Assembly (NCBI GenBank): GCA_025351795.1
Contig: JANXVG010000010.1
Coordinates: 1 to 64,000 of the forward strand
Reading direction: 5' to 3'
Source of the DNA: Salinibacterium sp.
GTDB lineage: Bacteria; Actinomycetota; Actinomycetes; Actinomycetales; Microbacteriaceae
Length of the DNA: 64,000 nucleotides
Shown: positions 16,787 to 25,741 of the stretch, piece after piece
Position numbering within the stretch: the first letter of the stretch is position 1
Layout of the letters: every line of letters starts with the position of its first letter
Translations under genes and position numbers: made by a program
The notes under the pieces: model-generated
The model's input: only the letters and a program-made list of their open reading frames with translations
Database searches by the model: none
Told to the model about the DNA's origin: nothing

Positions 16787-16880
16787 GCTCGGCTCCTCTC
16801 GTCGTTGGCGTGTCACCACCGTACTGGCGGGCGTGCGGTCGCTGCAAGCAATGACACGAGTTGTGCGCGTCTCGTTATGA
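16749..16880 (+). CDS. Possible 43-residue small ORF
   Basis: ATG 16749 has GGAGGA (16735-16740) eight bases upstream and opens a 43-codon frame beginning MVRDIPAEIAHIMLGSSRRW, stopping at TGA 16878-16880. The product is basic with no recognisable motif. It overlaps the minus-strand 22-codon candidate. Outside these two and the VOC remnant, nothing else is recognisable between 16534 and 17010. Confidence 0.25.
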   Translation: MVRDIPAEIAHIMLGSSRRWRVTTVLAGVRSLQAMTRVVRVSL

Positions 16881-16889
16881 AAACGTCGC

Positions 16890-16982
16890 TTAAGGGCGAT
16901 AGTGCGTAATCTCCCAGATGTGGCCAGCCGGGTCGGCGAGCTCGAACGCGACTTTCCCAGCACGATCAGGTGACGGCCGCAC
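16890..16982 (-). pseudogene. C-terminal remnant of a VOC/glyoxalase-family protein
   Basis: The minus strand encodes GKVAFELADPAGHIWEITHY followed by RP and a TAA stop at 16890. This is the terminal beta-strand block of vicinal-oxygen-chelate proteins, including the metal-ligand Glu in WEI. Upstream the frame is closed by a stop within about ten codons, and the region then becomes the cofE promoter, so the first three quarters of the gene are missing. A truncated relic left by rearrangement next to the F420 genes. Confidence 0.5.
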
Positions 16983-16998
16983 GCGGCCCCGGCGTCCC

Positions 16999-17004
16999 TA
17001 AACT
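16999..17004 (+). promoter_or_regulatory. -10 box (TAAACT) of cofE
   Basis: TAAACT ends six bases before the GTG start of cofE and there is no ribosome-binding site, which implies a leaderless transcript. No -35 match is evident. Confidence 0.45.
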
Positions 17005-17010
17005 GAGGCA

Positions 17011-17787
17011 GTGACTCTTACCGTTTTTGCCGTTGCCGGCATCCCCGAGATCATCGCCGGGAGTGACCTCGCCACGATCATCGGGGATGCGATCGAGGCG
17101 GCGGGCGAGCGGTGCGCTCTCGAAGCGGGTGACATCCTCGCGGTGACCTCCAAGATCGTGAGTAAGGCCGAGGGACGGCAGATCGCCGCGGCGGATCGCG
17201 AAGATGCGATCACGCAGCAGACGGTGCGCGTCGTTGCGACGCGCACGCATGCCGGAGGCGTCACTCGCATCGTCGAGAACCCACTTGGGCTCGTGCTCGC
17301 GGCAGCCGGCGTCGATTCGAGTAACACGCCAGTCGGCTACGTTCTGCTACTGCCCGTCGACCCAGACGCGTCTGCGAAGCGTATCTGCGCGGCGCTCAGG
17401 GCCAGGTTCGGCGTTCGCATCGGTGTGATCATCTCAGACACGCTCGGTCGGCCGTGGCGACAAGGGCAGACGGATGTCGCGATCGGGGCTGCTGGAATGC
17501 GGGTGCTCGATGACCTGCGGGGTTCCACCGATGCCGGGGGCAGGCGCCTCGACGTCACGGTAGCGGCGTCAGCGGACGAGATTGCGGGTGCAGCAGATCT
17601 CGTCAAGGGCAAGGCCAGCGGTTTACCGGTAGCGATCGTGCGCGGACTCGGGCATCTCATAGCCAATCTCGACGAACCGGGAGCGGTCGCTATCGTGCGG
17701 CCGGCCGACCAAGATATGTTTCGGCTGGGTAGCGACGAGGCGTGGCAGGAAGGCTACGAAGCAGGACTTCGGTCGGCGACGACCTGA
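17011..17787 (+). CDS. cofE: Coenzyme F420:L-glutamate ligase (F420-0:gamma-glutamyl ligase)
   Basis: CofE adds the gamma-linked glutamate tail to F420-0 using GTP and a divalent metal. 258 residues with the family motifs [18 protein letters not shown] (about 40-57), [20 protein letters not shown], a [22 protein letters not shown] block and [15 protein letters not shown]. It is the single-domain archaeal-type form; the C-terminal nitroreductase-like domain found in mycobacterial FbiB is absent, so the final reduction/dehydration of the precursor tail must be done elsewhere. It lies 92 bases before cofC in the same direction. Confidence 0.93.
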   Translation: MTLTVFAVAGIPEIIAGSDLATIIGDAIEAAGERCALEAGDILAVTSKIVSKAEGRQIAAADREDAITQQTVRVVATRTHAGGVTRIVENPLGLVLAAAGVDSSNTPVGYVLLLPVDPDASAKRICAALRARFGVRIGVIISDTLGRPWRQGQTDVAIGAAGMRVLDDLRGSTDAGGRRLDVTVAASADEIAGAADLVKGKASGLPVAIVRGLGHLIANLDEPGAVAIVRPADQDMFRLGSDEAWQEGYEAGLRSATT

Positions 17788-17867
17788 GCGCGGGCTATTA
17801 CCCTGCGTCGTCAGTTCCGTTCTGTGGCCGGTACCGCGCTTCGTGCCCCACCCTGGCAGTCGGCACC

Positions 17868-17873
17868 TAGCAT
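17868..17873 (+). promoter_or_regulatory. -10 box (TAGCAT) of cofC
   Basis: TAGCAT ends six bases before the ATG of cofC, the same leaderless geometry as the cofE box. cofC could therefore be expressed separately from cofE even though both point the same way. Confidence 0.45.
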
Positions 17874-17879
17874 GGGTGA

Positions 17880-18593
17880 ATGACAGGTGGATCGCCCACG
17901 CCGGACGCCACCGGGGCACACCGACAGGCGCCAGCGTCGCGGGGCTGGGTAGTGGTCATTCCGGTCAAGGGAACCGACAATGCGAAGTCGCGGCTCGGGG
18001 CGGCGGTCGAGCTCGCGACGGCGATCGCCCTTGACACCGTAACGGCCGCGCTCGGCGCTGCGCCGGTCGTCGTGGTCACGAGCGTCGTGGCAGCGCCGTC
18101 GTTCGCGGCCCTCGGCGCACGAGTGGTCGTGGATCTCGGTGGCGGGTTGAATGCAGCAGTCCGCAGCGGGATTGCGGCCGCGGAAGGGGAAAACGTGGCG
18201 GTGCTCCTGGGAGACCTGCCGTCATTGCGCAGCGATGAGTTGGTAGCAGCTCTCGACGCTGCCGAAGCGCACCCGCGAGCCATGGTCGCGGATGCGGAAG
18301 GACTCGGCACCGTGTTGATCACGGCACTGCGCGGGGTCGAGCACTCGCCGGCATTCGGTGCCGGTTCTCGGGTGGCACACATCGCGGCGGGCTATCGGGA
18401 ACTGCCCGTTGCCGCAATCAGCGGCCTCAGGCGCGATGTCGACACCGAACAACAACTCCGATCAATTGACGCGAAGCGACTCGGCGAGCGAACTCGCGCG
18501 ATAGTCGCAGCCACGCTCGACGGGGAGGGCCCAGGCACTCCGCGCGTGACGCCAGCGCCGGCGGACGATCCGGGGAGCAACGGACTGCGCTAA
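17880..18593 (+). CDS. cofC: 2-phospho-L-lactate / phosphoenolpyruvate guanylyltransferase
   Basis: CofC (FbiD in mycobacteria) activates phosphoenolpyruvate or 2-phospholactate with GTP, giving the donor used by CofD in F420 synthesis. 237 residues; the MobA-like nucleotidyltransferase fold shows in [16 protein letters not shown] (about residues 25-40), [18 protein letters not shown] and [18 protein letters not shown], and the later [13 protein letters not shown] 20-residue non-conserved N-terminal leader precedes the first strand. Its TAA stop overlaps the fbiC stop on the other strand (CTAA, 18590-18593). Confidence 0.9.
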   Translation: MTGGSPTPDATGAHRQAPASRGWVVVIPVKGTDNAKSRLGAAVELATAIALDTVTAALGAAPVVVVTSVVAAPSFAALGARVVVDLGGGLNAAVRSGIAAAEGENVAVLLGDLPSLRSDELVAALDAAEAHPRAMVADAEGLGTVLITALRGVEHSPAFGAGSRVAHIAAGYRELPVAAISGLRRDVDTEQQLRSIDAKRLGERTRAIVAATLDGEGPGTPRVTPAPADDPGSNGLR

Positions 18594-21208
18594 CGCCCGC
18601 TGACGACCTCTATCGGCAGTAGTCGCAGCGACTTTCCCGTTGCGGCGTATCCGGTGGCAGCGTGTAGTCGCGCGGTGGCACGGCGCTCGTCGGATGGTTC
18701 GCCGTAGGTCGTGGTGCGCTGGTAGGCGTCACGACCGATCACCGAGGTGAGTGCCTCCAGCTCGTCCACGGTCTTCTCCGAACCGTTGTCTGCGCCAGCC
18801 ATGCGGCTAATGGTTTCCTCCATGAGGGTGCCGCCCACGTCATCCGCGCCGCCCTGCAGCATGAGCTGAGTGCCTTCGGTTCCCAACTTCACCCATGACG
18901 TCTGAATGTGGTCGATGCGGCCGTGCAGCATGAGCCGCGCCACGGCGTGTACGGCCCGATTCTCCTGTGGCGTCGGACCTGGCCGCGCAACACCGGCCAA
19001 GTACACGGGCGAGTTCATGTGCACGAATGGCAGCAGAACGAACTCGGTAAAGCCGCCGGTCTCATCCTGAATCTGCGAGAGGGTGCGCAAATGGCCTACC
19101 CAGTGTGTGGGGTTGTCGACGTGCCCGTACATCATCGTCGAACTCGAACGAATGCCGAGGCGGTGTGCCGTAGTCACGATCTCGATCCACGCGGATGCCG
19201 GCAACTTGCCTTTCGTGAGCACCCACCGCACCTCGTCATCGAGAATCTCGGCAGCCGTGCCGGGAATCGTGTCGAGCCCAGCAGCCTGAGCCTCGGCCAG
19301 GAAATCGTGATAGCTGAGGCCGGTGCGAGTCGCACCGTTGACGATCTCCATCGGGCTGAACGCGTGCAGGTGGATGCCGGGTTGGCGAGCCTTCACCTCG
19401 CGCGCCAGCTCGAAATACGCCGTTCCGGGAAGGTCGGGATGGATGCCGCCCTGCATACAGATCTCGGTCGCTCCGATATTCCACGCTTCATCGACGCGGT
19501 CGCCGACCTGTTTCATCGACAGCGTGAATGCGTCGGCATCGGTGCGTCGCTGCGCGAATGCACAGAAGCGGCATCCGGTGTAGCAGACGTTGGTGAAGTT
19601 GATGTTGCGGTTGACGACGTAGCCCACGCGGTCGCCGACGGTGTCGTGGCGCACCCGGTCGGCGAGGCTGGCGAGCGCGTCGAGATCGGCACCCTCGGCA
19701 CCCAGCAACGTCAGATACTCGGCGTCGCTCAACCCAGCCGGGTCGGTCTCGGCTTTCGCGAGGGCGGCGAGCACGGCCGGGTCGCCCGTTCGACCCACGG
19801 CGCGCCGGGTGTCGCCGACGGTCTCGCGCAGTTCTGACCAGTCACCGTAGACATCCTCAAAGTCGCTGCGACGGTCGCCCGTTCGCCCGACCGTATCGAT
19901 CTCGGTGTGCAGGTTAACGCGACCGGAGCCGAGCCACTCGGGGTCAGGTTCCTGCCACGGCAAGCCGACCGGAATGCGGCCCTCGACAGCCAGCCCATCC
20001 GAGGAGGCAAGGGCGCGAATATGCGGAAGTACGCGCGGGTCGAGCCACGGCTCTTCGGCACGCACATAGTGCGGGTGCACAGTTAGGCGCTCGCGGAGGG
20101 TGTAGCCGGCATCCGCGGTCAGGCGAGCGAGCTCGTCGATGTTCGGCCACGGTCGCTCGGGGTTAACGTGGTCGGGTGTCAGGGGAGAAACCCCACCCCA
20201 GTCGTCGATTCCGGCGCGCACGAGCATGGCGAGTTCGGGCTGGTCGGTGAGGTTTGGTGGTGCCTGAAGTCGTGCGCCGGGTCCGAGCACGATGCGCGAA
20301 ACGGCCACAGCAGCGATGTACTCCTCGAGCGGCAGATCATCGCGACGCATCATGGCGGTCGACATTTTCGACCGGAAATTCTGGATGATGATTTCCTGGA
20401 TGTGTCCGTGCCGACGTGACGCAGCGCGCAGGGCGAACAAACCATCGACCCGCTCGGCGTAGGTCTCGCCGATGCCCAGCAGTAGGCCCGTCGTGAACGG
20501 TACATTGCTGCGACCGGCATCCTCAATCACTCGCAACCGAACGGCCGGGTCTTTATCTGGCGAGCCGAAGTGTGCCTCGCCCTTCTCGGTGAACAGTCGG
20601 GTCGAAGTGGTCTCGAGCATCATGCCCATCGACGGCGACACCGGCTTCAGCCGCTGGATTTCCTCCCAGGTCATGACGCCGGGGTTCATGTGCACGAGTA
20701 GGCCGGTCTCTTCGAGGATGCGAATGGCCATCGCCCGCAGGTAGGCGATCGTCGAGTCGTACCCGTTGGCATCGAGCCACTCCCGGGCCTCGGGCCAGCG
20801 CTCCTCCGGGCGGTCGCCGAGCGTGAAGAGCACTTCTTTGCAGCCGAGCGCTGCGCCCGCACGCGCGACTTCCAGAATCTGGTCTGGCGACATGTACATC
20901 TCTTTGCCCTCGCGGGTGAGCTGGGCTGGCGTCTTAACGAATGCGCAGTAGTGGCAGCGGTCTTGACACAAGTGCGTGACCGGGATGAAGACCTTACGCG
21001 AGTAGGTGATCACGCCCGGTCTGCCCGCCTTCTCGAGCCCGGCGTCTCGCACCCGGCCGGCAGCGACCAGCAGGCGATCGAGGTCGACACCGCGCGCGTG
21101 CAAGAGTGTTTCGGCTTCGGTGGCATCGACGGTCACGCCGCTCTCAGCACGCTTGAGTGCACGACTCAGAGCGGAGGCGGTCGGAATAAATGACGTGCTA
21201 TCTGACAT
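18590..21208 (-). CDS. fbiC: 7,8-didemethyl-8-hydroxy-5-deazariboflavin (FO) synthase, fused CofG-CofH
   Basis: FbiC (872 residues) makes the deazaflavin chromophore FO from tyrosine and 5-amino-6-ribitylamino-uracil. Two radical-SAM modules are visible: the N-terminal CofG half with [10 protein letters not shown] (about residues 86-95) and the C-terminal CofH half with [10 protein letters not shown] (about 547-556), each a CxxxCxxC cluster site. Other signatures: [49 protein letters not shown] and [15 protein letters not shown]. The fusion is the actinobacterial form. No clear ribosome site. Intact and full length, unlike the neighbouring cofD. Confidence 0.96.
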   Translation of the reverse strand: MSDSTSFIPTASALSRALKRAESGVTVDATEAETLLHARGVDLDRLLVAAGRVRDAGLEKAGRPGVITYSRKVFIPVTHLCQDRCHYCAFVKTPAQLTREGKEMYMSPDQILEVARAGAALGCKEVLFTLGDRPEERWPEAREWLDANGYDSTIAYLRAMAIRILEETGLLVHMNPGVMTWEEIQRLKPVSPSMGMMLETTSTRLFTEKGEAHFGSPDKDPAVRLRVIEDAGRSNVPFTTGLLLGIGETYAERVDGLFALRAASRRHGHIQEIIIQNFRSKMSTAMMRRDDLPLEEYIAAVAVSRIVLGPGARLQAPPNLTDQPELAMLVRAGIDDWGGVSPLTPDHVNPERPWPNIDELARLTADAGYTLRERLTVHPHYVRAEEPWLDPRVLPHIRALASSDGLAVEGRIPVGLPWQEPDPEWLGSGRVNLHTEIDTVGRTGDRRSDFEDVYGDWSELRETVGDTRRAVGRTGDPAVLAALAKAETDPAGLSDAEYLTLLGAEGADLDALASLADRVRHDTVGDRVGYVVNRNINFTNVCYTGCRFCAFAQRRTDADAFTLSMKQVGDRVDEAWNIGATEICMQGGIHPDLPGTAYFELAREVKARQPGIHLHAFSPMEIVNGATRTGLSYHDFLAEAQAAGLDTIPGTAAEILDDEVRWVLTKGKLPASAWIEIVTTAHRLGIRSSSTMMYGHVDNPTHWVGHLRTLSQIQDETGGFTEFVLLPFVHMNSPVYLAGVARPGPTPQENRAVHAVARLMLHGRIDHIQTSWVKLGTEGTQLMLQGGADDVGGTLMEETISRMAGADNGSEKTVDELEALTSVIGRDAYQRTTTYGEPSDERRATARLHAATGYAATGKSLRLLPIEVVSGR

Positions 21209-21278
21209 AGTGCCACGCAGCTTTCATGTCGCAGACGAAGCGCCCAAAGCCAGGCGTGGAACCAGATTCGGTACAACT

Positions 21279-21976
21279 CTAACCCCGAGATGTTTCGAGC
21301 GCGTCTCTCGCGAGTTGTGCGCTCGTCGCGAGGTCGCGCATCCACAGTGGAACGACGACGGGTCGAATTCCGCTGGCCTCGATGATGGGGGCGAGCGCAG
21401 CATCCGACTCATCGATGAGCCAGGCGTCGATAAGCCCACCCGCGCTTCGGGCTCCGTAGTGCAGAGCGACGGCATCGGCCGACGTGGTGACGCCGATTGT
21501 TGCGAGGCAAGCGTCTGCCATGCCGCGTATGGCTGCTCCCGCGATGATCGGTGACACCCCGACCACCTGGGCGGATGCCGCGACCACCGCGTCGCGAATG
21601 CCGGGAATGCCGGGAATGCCCAGGATGGTGCCGATCGAGACCACCGGGTTGGACGGCGCCACGAGAATCACATCAGCGCCTGCTATCGCGTCGAGCACGC
21701 CCGGCGCCGGCTGGGCATCCGCGATTCCGGTCTGCACAAACGCCGTTGCGGGCAGCCTAGCGCGATGACGGGTCGACCACTCCTGAAAGTGCATGGTCTC
21801 CCGCTCTCGGTCAGCACCTGGGTTTCGACCTCGTGGTCGGTTGCTGGCAGCAGTCGAACGCCGAGATCCCACCGAGCGCTGACCCGCTCGGTCTTCCCGA
21901 CTCTGCCCCAACCGCGAACCTCGTCGTTTTCGCCCGCGAGGGTGTACATGATGGAGTCAAGGTTAGGTGCAGTGGC
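21279..21976 (-). pseudogene. cofD: Broken cofD/fbiA (2-phospho-L-lactate transferase)
   Basis: The minus strand retains two pieces of CofD, the enzyme that transfers the phospholactyl/PEP moiety to FO. Piece A (21976 to about 21800) reads NLDSIMYTLAG, NDEVRGWGRVGKTERV and then WDLGVRLLPATDHEVETQV, directly after the stop codon of the MocR gene. Piece B, in another frame (about 21800 to 21279), reads MHFQEWSTRHRARLPA, APSNPVVSIGTILGIPGI and SPIIAGAAIRGMADA. Against the family, the first 70-80 residues (GGxGGAR nucleotide region) are missing, about 45 residues between WGR and RWDLG are deleted, and a frameshift lies near 21800. It cannot make a working enzyme. Confidence 0.85.
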
Positions 21977-23305
21977 TTACGCGCGCGCCGCATCGGCCAG
22001 GGCGGAGCCGATGGCGGCGAAATTATCACGGACCAGCCCCACCGTGACCCGCACGAAGTTGCGATCGGTGCCGGGATCGGCGATGAACGCTGTGCCTGCC
22101 GCCACCCGGATGCCCGCGGCGGCGAGTTGTACGACCGCCGTTCGCTCGTTGTCCACTTCGAGCCAGGTGTTGATTCCGTCTGAAGCCGTCGCCGGATAGC
22201 CATTGCGGCGAAGAGCCTCGGCGAGTTCGCGTTGCCTCCCGTTGTACACGCGCCGGGCATCGCTCACTTCGGCGATCGATGTCGCGTCGGTGAGCAGATC
22301 GTTCAGGATGCGCTGGAGTATTCGCGAAGTCCAGCCAGGCCCCAGCATGCGCCTCGCCACTATTCGGTCGATCAGGTCTGCCTCCCCGCCGATTGCAGCG
22401 ATGCGCAGGTCGGGGCCGTGCGACTTGGAGAAACTGCGAATGTGCAGCACACGATCAGGAATCCAGTGCGCGAGACTCACTTCGGGGGAACTGCTGATCT
22501 GGCCCGAGTGGTCGTCTTCGATGACGATTGTGGATGCCGCGTTGCGATGGGTGCTCAGGATGCGGGCGAGTTCTCGCGCGCGCTCCGCCGTCATCGACGC
22601 CCCGGTCGGGTTCTGCGCCCGCGGTTGAAGTACGAGAGCCGCTGGCCGGATGGCCAAAGCGTCGACGAGTTTGTCTGGCCGCATGCCGTGTGCGTCGATA
22701 GCGACCGGAACGCGCTCGGTGTTGAACTGGTCGAGGAGGTCGAGGATGGGGGGAAACCCCGGGTCTTCCACAATCACCCGGTCGCCGAAGCGCACCACTT
22801 GCTCGAGCGCTCTGGATAGCGCGTCGAGCGCGCCGTCGACAACGGTGATGTGCTCGGGATTGCCCGGCCACGACGCTCGTAAGCTGCGTTCGAGTTCGGG
22901 GATTACCGGTACGTCGAGATAGCTCGCGGTCGAGGCACTGAGCGACACCCGGGCGAGTGCTCGCGCGAGTGTGGGAAGCAGGGTGGGGTCGGGAGTACCC
23001 GTGGAGAGGTCGAGGCGTGCGTCAGGAACACCGACCATTCCGCGCGATCGCGGCGGAAGCCAGTTATGCGGGGCCGGTCGTACGAAACTCCCGCTACGCC
23101 CCCGCGATACGATCAGGCCCACACCGTTCAGCGCCTGCCAGGCATGGCTTACTGTGGCTGGACTCACCCCGAGGTCGCGCGCGAGATCTCGCACGGTCGG
23201 CAGCCGGTCGCCGGGCCCAAGCTCGCCAGAGGTAATCAGCCGGGCAATCGCCGCAGCGATTCCGTCCGGGGTCGGATTGGTGATCTGCAGGGCTACCGCG
23301 TGCAT
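21977..23305 (-). CDS. MocR-type regulator (GntR winged helix fused to PLP aminotransferase domain)
   Basis: 442 residues. Residues about 1-70 form a GntR winged helix (GDRLPTVRDLARDLGVSPATVSHAWQAL). The rest is a fold-type-I aminotransferase domain with VVDGALDALSRAL, the proline turn QNPTGASMT, EDDHSGQIS and the PLP-lysine region IRSFSKSHGPDLRIA. MocR regulators sense PLP-bound ligands such as amino acids or GABA; the neighbouring operon yields a beta-amino acid, a plausible effector (inference). It is divergent from that operon across 98 bases. ATG 23305 chosen with a G-rich site upstream. Confidence 0.9.
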   Translation of the reverse strand: MHAVALQITNPTPDGIAAAIARLITSGELGPGDRLPTVRDLARDLGVSPATVSHAWQALNGVGLIVSRGRSGSFVRPAPHNWLPPRSRGMVGVPDARLDLSTGTPDPTLLPTLARALARVSLSASTASYLDVPVIPELERSLRASWPGNPEHITVVDGALDALSRALEQVVRFGDRVIVEDPGFPPILDLLDQFNTERVPVAIDAHGMRPDKLVDALAIRPAALVLQPRAQNPTGASMTAERARELARILSTHRNAASTIVIEDDHSGQISSSPEVSLAHWIPDRVLHIRSFSKSHGPDLRIAAIGGEADLIDRIVARRMLGPGWTSRILQRILNDLLTDATSIAEVSDARRVYNGRQRELAEALRRNGYPATASDGINTWLEVDNERTAVVQLAAAGIRVAAGTAFIADPGTDRNFVRVTVGLVRDNFAAIGSALADAARA

Positions 23306-23403
23306 CCGAACCCCCGTAAGTTTTACTTCACCGTCACAGCATGAAATAAAAAAGAAATGTTTACGCGGCATAATAACAAAAGAACTACAGCCGGAGGTTT
23401 CGA
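23306..23403. promoter_or_regulatory. AT-rich divergent promoter/operator region
   Basis: The 98 bases between the MocR gene and the catabolic operon are strikingly AT-rich for this genome. They contain CATAAT (23370-23375), a good -10 for the operon, and two mutually related patches, GTAAGTTTTACTTC (about 23318-23331) and AAATGTTTAC (about 23357-23366), that could be MocR half-sites. GGAGG lies six bases before the operon's first ATG. Confidence 0.45.
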
Positions 23404-24252
23404 ATGACCGTCGTACGCGCAGCACTCACCCAGACCACCTGGACAGGCGACAAAGAATCGATGATCGCGAAACACGAGCAGTTCGCACGGGATGCGGCAG
23501 CTCAGGGCGCGCAGATCGTGTGTTTCCAGGAACTTTTCTACGGCCCGTACTTCGGCATTATTGAAGACGCCAAGTACTACGACTATGCCGAGCCCGCCGA
23601 TGGGCCCGTAGTGCAGCGCTTTCAGAAGCTGGCCAAAGAATTAGCACTGGTGATCGTGCTCCCCATCTACGAGGAGGAGATGCCCGGTGTCTACTACAAC
23701 ACGGCCGTCGTCATCGATGCGGATGGCACCGCGCTCGGCAAGTACCGTAAGCACCACATCCCGAACCTCGACCGGTTCTGGGAGAAGTTCTACTTTCGGC
23801 CAGGTAACCTGGGCTACCCGGTCTTCGACACCGCGGTTGGCAAAGTGGGCGTCTACATCTGTTACGACCGCCATTTTCCCGAGGGATGGCGCGAACTCGG
23901 GCTCGGCGGCGCAGAAATCGTCTTCAACCCTTCCGCCACCAAGCCCGGTCTATCGAACCGGCTGTGGGAGATCGAACAGCCAGCCGCTGCTGCAGCGAAC
24001 CAGTACTACATCGGAGCAAACAACCGCGTCGGAACCGAGACCGAAGAGTTCGGCGACCTCGCCGTCACCTTCTATGGCAGCTCGTATTTTGTCGATCCGC
24101 GTGGCAACTACGTGGGCGACGTGGCCAGTCACGACCAGAGTGAGATCGTTGTACGCGATCTGGATCTCGACGTCATTCGCGACGTGCGCAACGCATGGCA
24201 GTTCTATCGGGATCGCCGCCCCGACTCGTACACCGCTACCGTGGCGCCATAA
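23404..24252 (+). CDS. Beta-ureidopropionase-like carbamoyl amidohydrolase (nitrilase superfamily)
   Basis: A 282-residue CN-hydrolase. The catalytic Glu-Lys-Cys triad is present: CFQELFYGPYFG (Glu), GKYRKHHIPNLDRFWEKFYF (Lys) and VYICYDRHFPEGWRELG (Cys). It closely resembles N-carbamoyl-beta-alanine/N-carbamoylputrescine amidases, which release CO2 and ammonia from carbamoyl amines. With dihydropyrimidinase next door (15 bases), the likely substrate is N-carbamoyl-beta-alanine or its methyl homologue, third step of reductive pyrimidine breakdown. First gene of the operon; strong ribosome site GGAGG. Confidence 0.88.
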   Translation: MTVVRAALTQTTWTGDKESMIAKHEQFARDAAAQGAQIVCFQELFYGPYFGIIEDAKYYDYAEPADGPVVQRFQKLAKELALVIVLPIYEEEMPGVYYNTAVVIDADGTALGKYRKHHIPNLDRFWEKFYFRPGNLGYPVFDTAVGKVGVYICYDRHFPEGWRELGLGGAEIVFNPSATKPGLSNRLWEIEQPAAAAANQYYIGANNRVGTETEEFGDLAVTFYGSSYFVDPRGNYVGDVASHDQSEIVVRDLDLDVIRDVRNAWQFYRDRRPDSYTATVAP

Positions 24253-24267
24253 GGGTACGAGCGGTCA

Positions 24268-25701
24268 ATGAAGACTCTCATCAAGAACGGAATGGTCGTT
24301 AACTCGACTGGCACGGTATCCGCTGACGTGCTCATCGACGGCGAGACAATCACAGCGGTGCTCGCGCCCGGCTCGACGCTGCTCGGCTTTGACATCGAGT
24401 CGAACGTCGACACGGTGATCGACGCGGACGGCAAGTACGTGATCCCCGGTGGCATCGACGCGCACACTCACATGCAGATGCCGTTCGGTGGCACCGAAGC
24501 GAGCGACACTTTCGAGACCGGAACACGCGCCGCGGCGTGGGGCGGGACAACCTCGATCGTCGACTTCGTGGTGCAGTACGCGGGTGAGAGCGTGCTCGAC
24601 CAGTACGCGCTATGGCAGCAGAAGGCCGCGAGCAACTGCGCCATTGACTACGGGTTCCATCAGATACTTTCTGACGTGCAAGACTCCTCGCTCATTGCGA
24701 TGGACGAGCTCCTGAAGGAAGGTGTCTCGAGCTTCAAACTTTTCATGGCGTACAAAGGCGTCTTTCTTTCGGATGACGGCCAGATCACGAAAGCGATGCA
24801 AAAGGCCGCAACCAACGGTTCGATGATCATGATGCACGCCGAAAATGGGTCGGTCATCGATCTGCTCGTGCAGCAGGCCATTGCCGCCGGAAACACCTCT
24901 CCGCTCTACCACGGGCTTACTCGCCCGTGGCAGGCCGAGGAAGAGGCCACCCACCGTGCGATCATGCTCGCCAACCTCACCGGCGCTCCGCTCTATGTGG
25001 TGCACGTCTCCGCTAAGCAGGCCGTCGCTCAGATCGCTGCTGCTCGTGACAATGGTCAGAATGTGTTCGGCGAAACCTGCCCGCAGTACCTGTACTTATC
25101 CCTCGAGGAGAACCTCGGGGCGCCGGGATTCGAGGGCGCTAAGTGGGTGTGTTCCACCCCGCTGCGGTCGAAAGCGGAGGGGCACCAGCACCACATGTGG
25201 CAGGCGTTGCGCACCAACGACATCCAGATGGTGTCCACTGACCATTGCCCGTTCTGCATGAAGGGCCAGAAAGACATGGGCATCGGCGACTTCTCGAAGA
25301 TTCCGAATGGCATCGGCTCGGTCGAACACCGCATGGATCTGCTCTATCAGGGCGTCGTTGAAAGCAATATTTCGCTCGAGCGCTGGGTCGAGGTGACCTC
25401 GACTACGCCCGCGCGCATGTTCGGGATGTACGGCAAGAAAGGGGTAATCCAGCCTGGTGCCGATGCGGATGTCGTGATCTACGATCCGCACGGCCACACC
25501 TCGATCGGGATGCCTGAGGAGGGTCGAACTAAGACCCACCACATGAACATGGACTACTCCGCGTGGGAGGGCTACGAGATCGACGGTCACGTCGACACAG
25601 TGCTCTCGCGCGGCAAGGTGATCGTTGACAACAACGAGTACATCGGGGCCAAGGGCGATGGCAGGTACCTCAAGCGCAGCCTCTCGCAGTATCTGATCTG
25701 A
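24268..25701 (+). CDS. hydA: Dihydropyrimidinase (D-hydantoinase)
   Basis: A 477-residue cyclic amidohydrolase that opens dihydrouracil, dihydrothymine or hydantoin rings to N-carbamoyl amino acids. Metal site residues: GGIDAHTHMQMPFGG (HxH), the carbamylated-lysine region SSFKLFMAYKG, MMHAENGSVID, YVVHVSAKQA and the Asp in STDHCPFC. Close in length and motifs to bacterial dihydropyrimidinases rather than allantoinase. Lies between the carbamoyl amidase and the LLM oxidoreductase. Confidence 0.93.
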   Translation: MKTLIKNGMVVNSTGTVSADVLIDGETITAVLAPGSTLLGFDIESNVDTVIDADGKYVIPGGIDAHTHMQMPFGGTEASDTFETGTRAAAWGGTTSIVDFVVQYAGESVLDQYALWQQKAASNCAIDYGFHQILSDVQDSSLIAMDELLKEGVSSFKLFMAYKGVFLSDDGQITKAMQKAATNGSMIMMHAENGSVIDLLVQQAIAAGNTSPLYHGLTRPWQAEEEATHRAIMLANLTGAPLYVVHVSAKQAVAQIAAARDNGQNVFGETCPQYLYLSLEENLGAPGFEGAKWVCSTPLRSKAEGHQHHMWQALRTNDIQMVSTDHCPFCMKGQKDMGIGDFSKIPNGIGSVEHRMDLLYQGVVESNISLERWVEVTSTTPARMFGMYGKKGVIQPGADADVVIYDPHGHTSIGMPEEGRTKTHHMNMDYSAWEGYEIDGHVDTVLSRGKVIVDNNEYIGAKGDGRYLKRSLSQYLI

Positions 25702-25741
25702 TGGCTCACTTTTATGCGCGCGAGCGCGGGATGGTCTGATC

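Noticed and set aside
18908-19837. 309-codon plus-strand frame inside fbiC
   Set aside because: Antisense to the second radical-SAM module; repetitive VAD/GRV composition and no recognisable domain.
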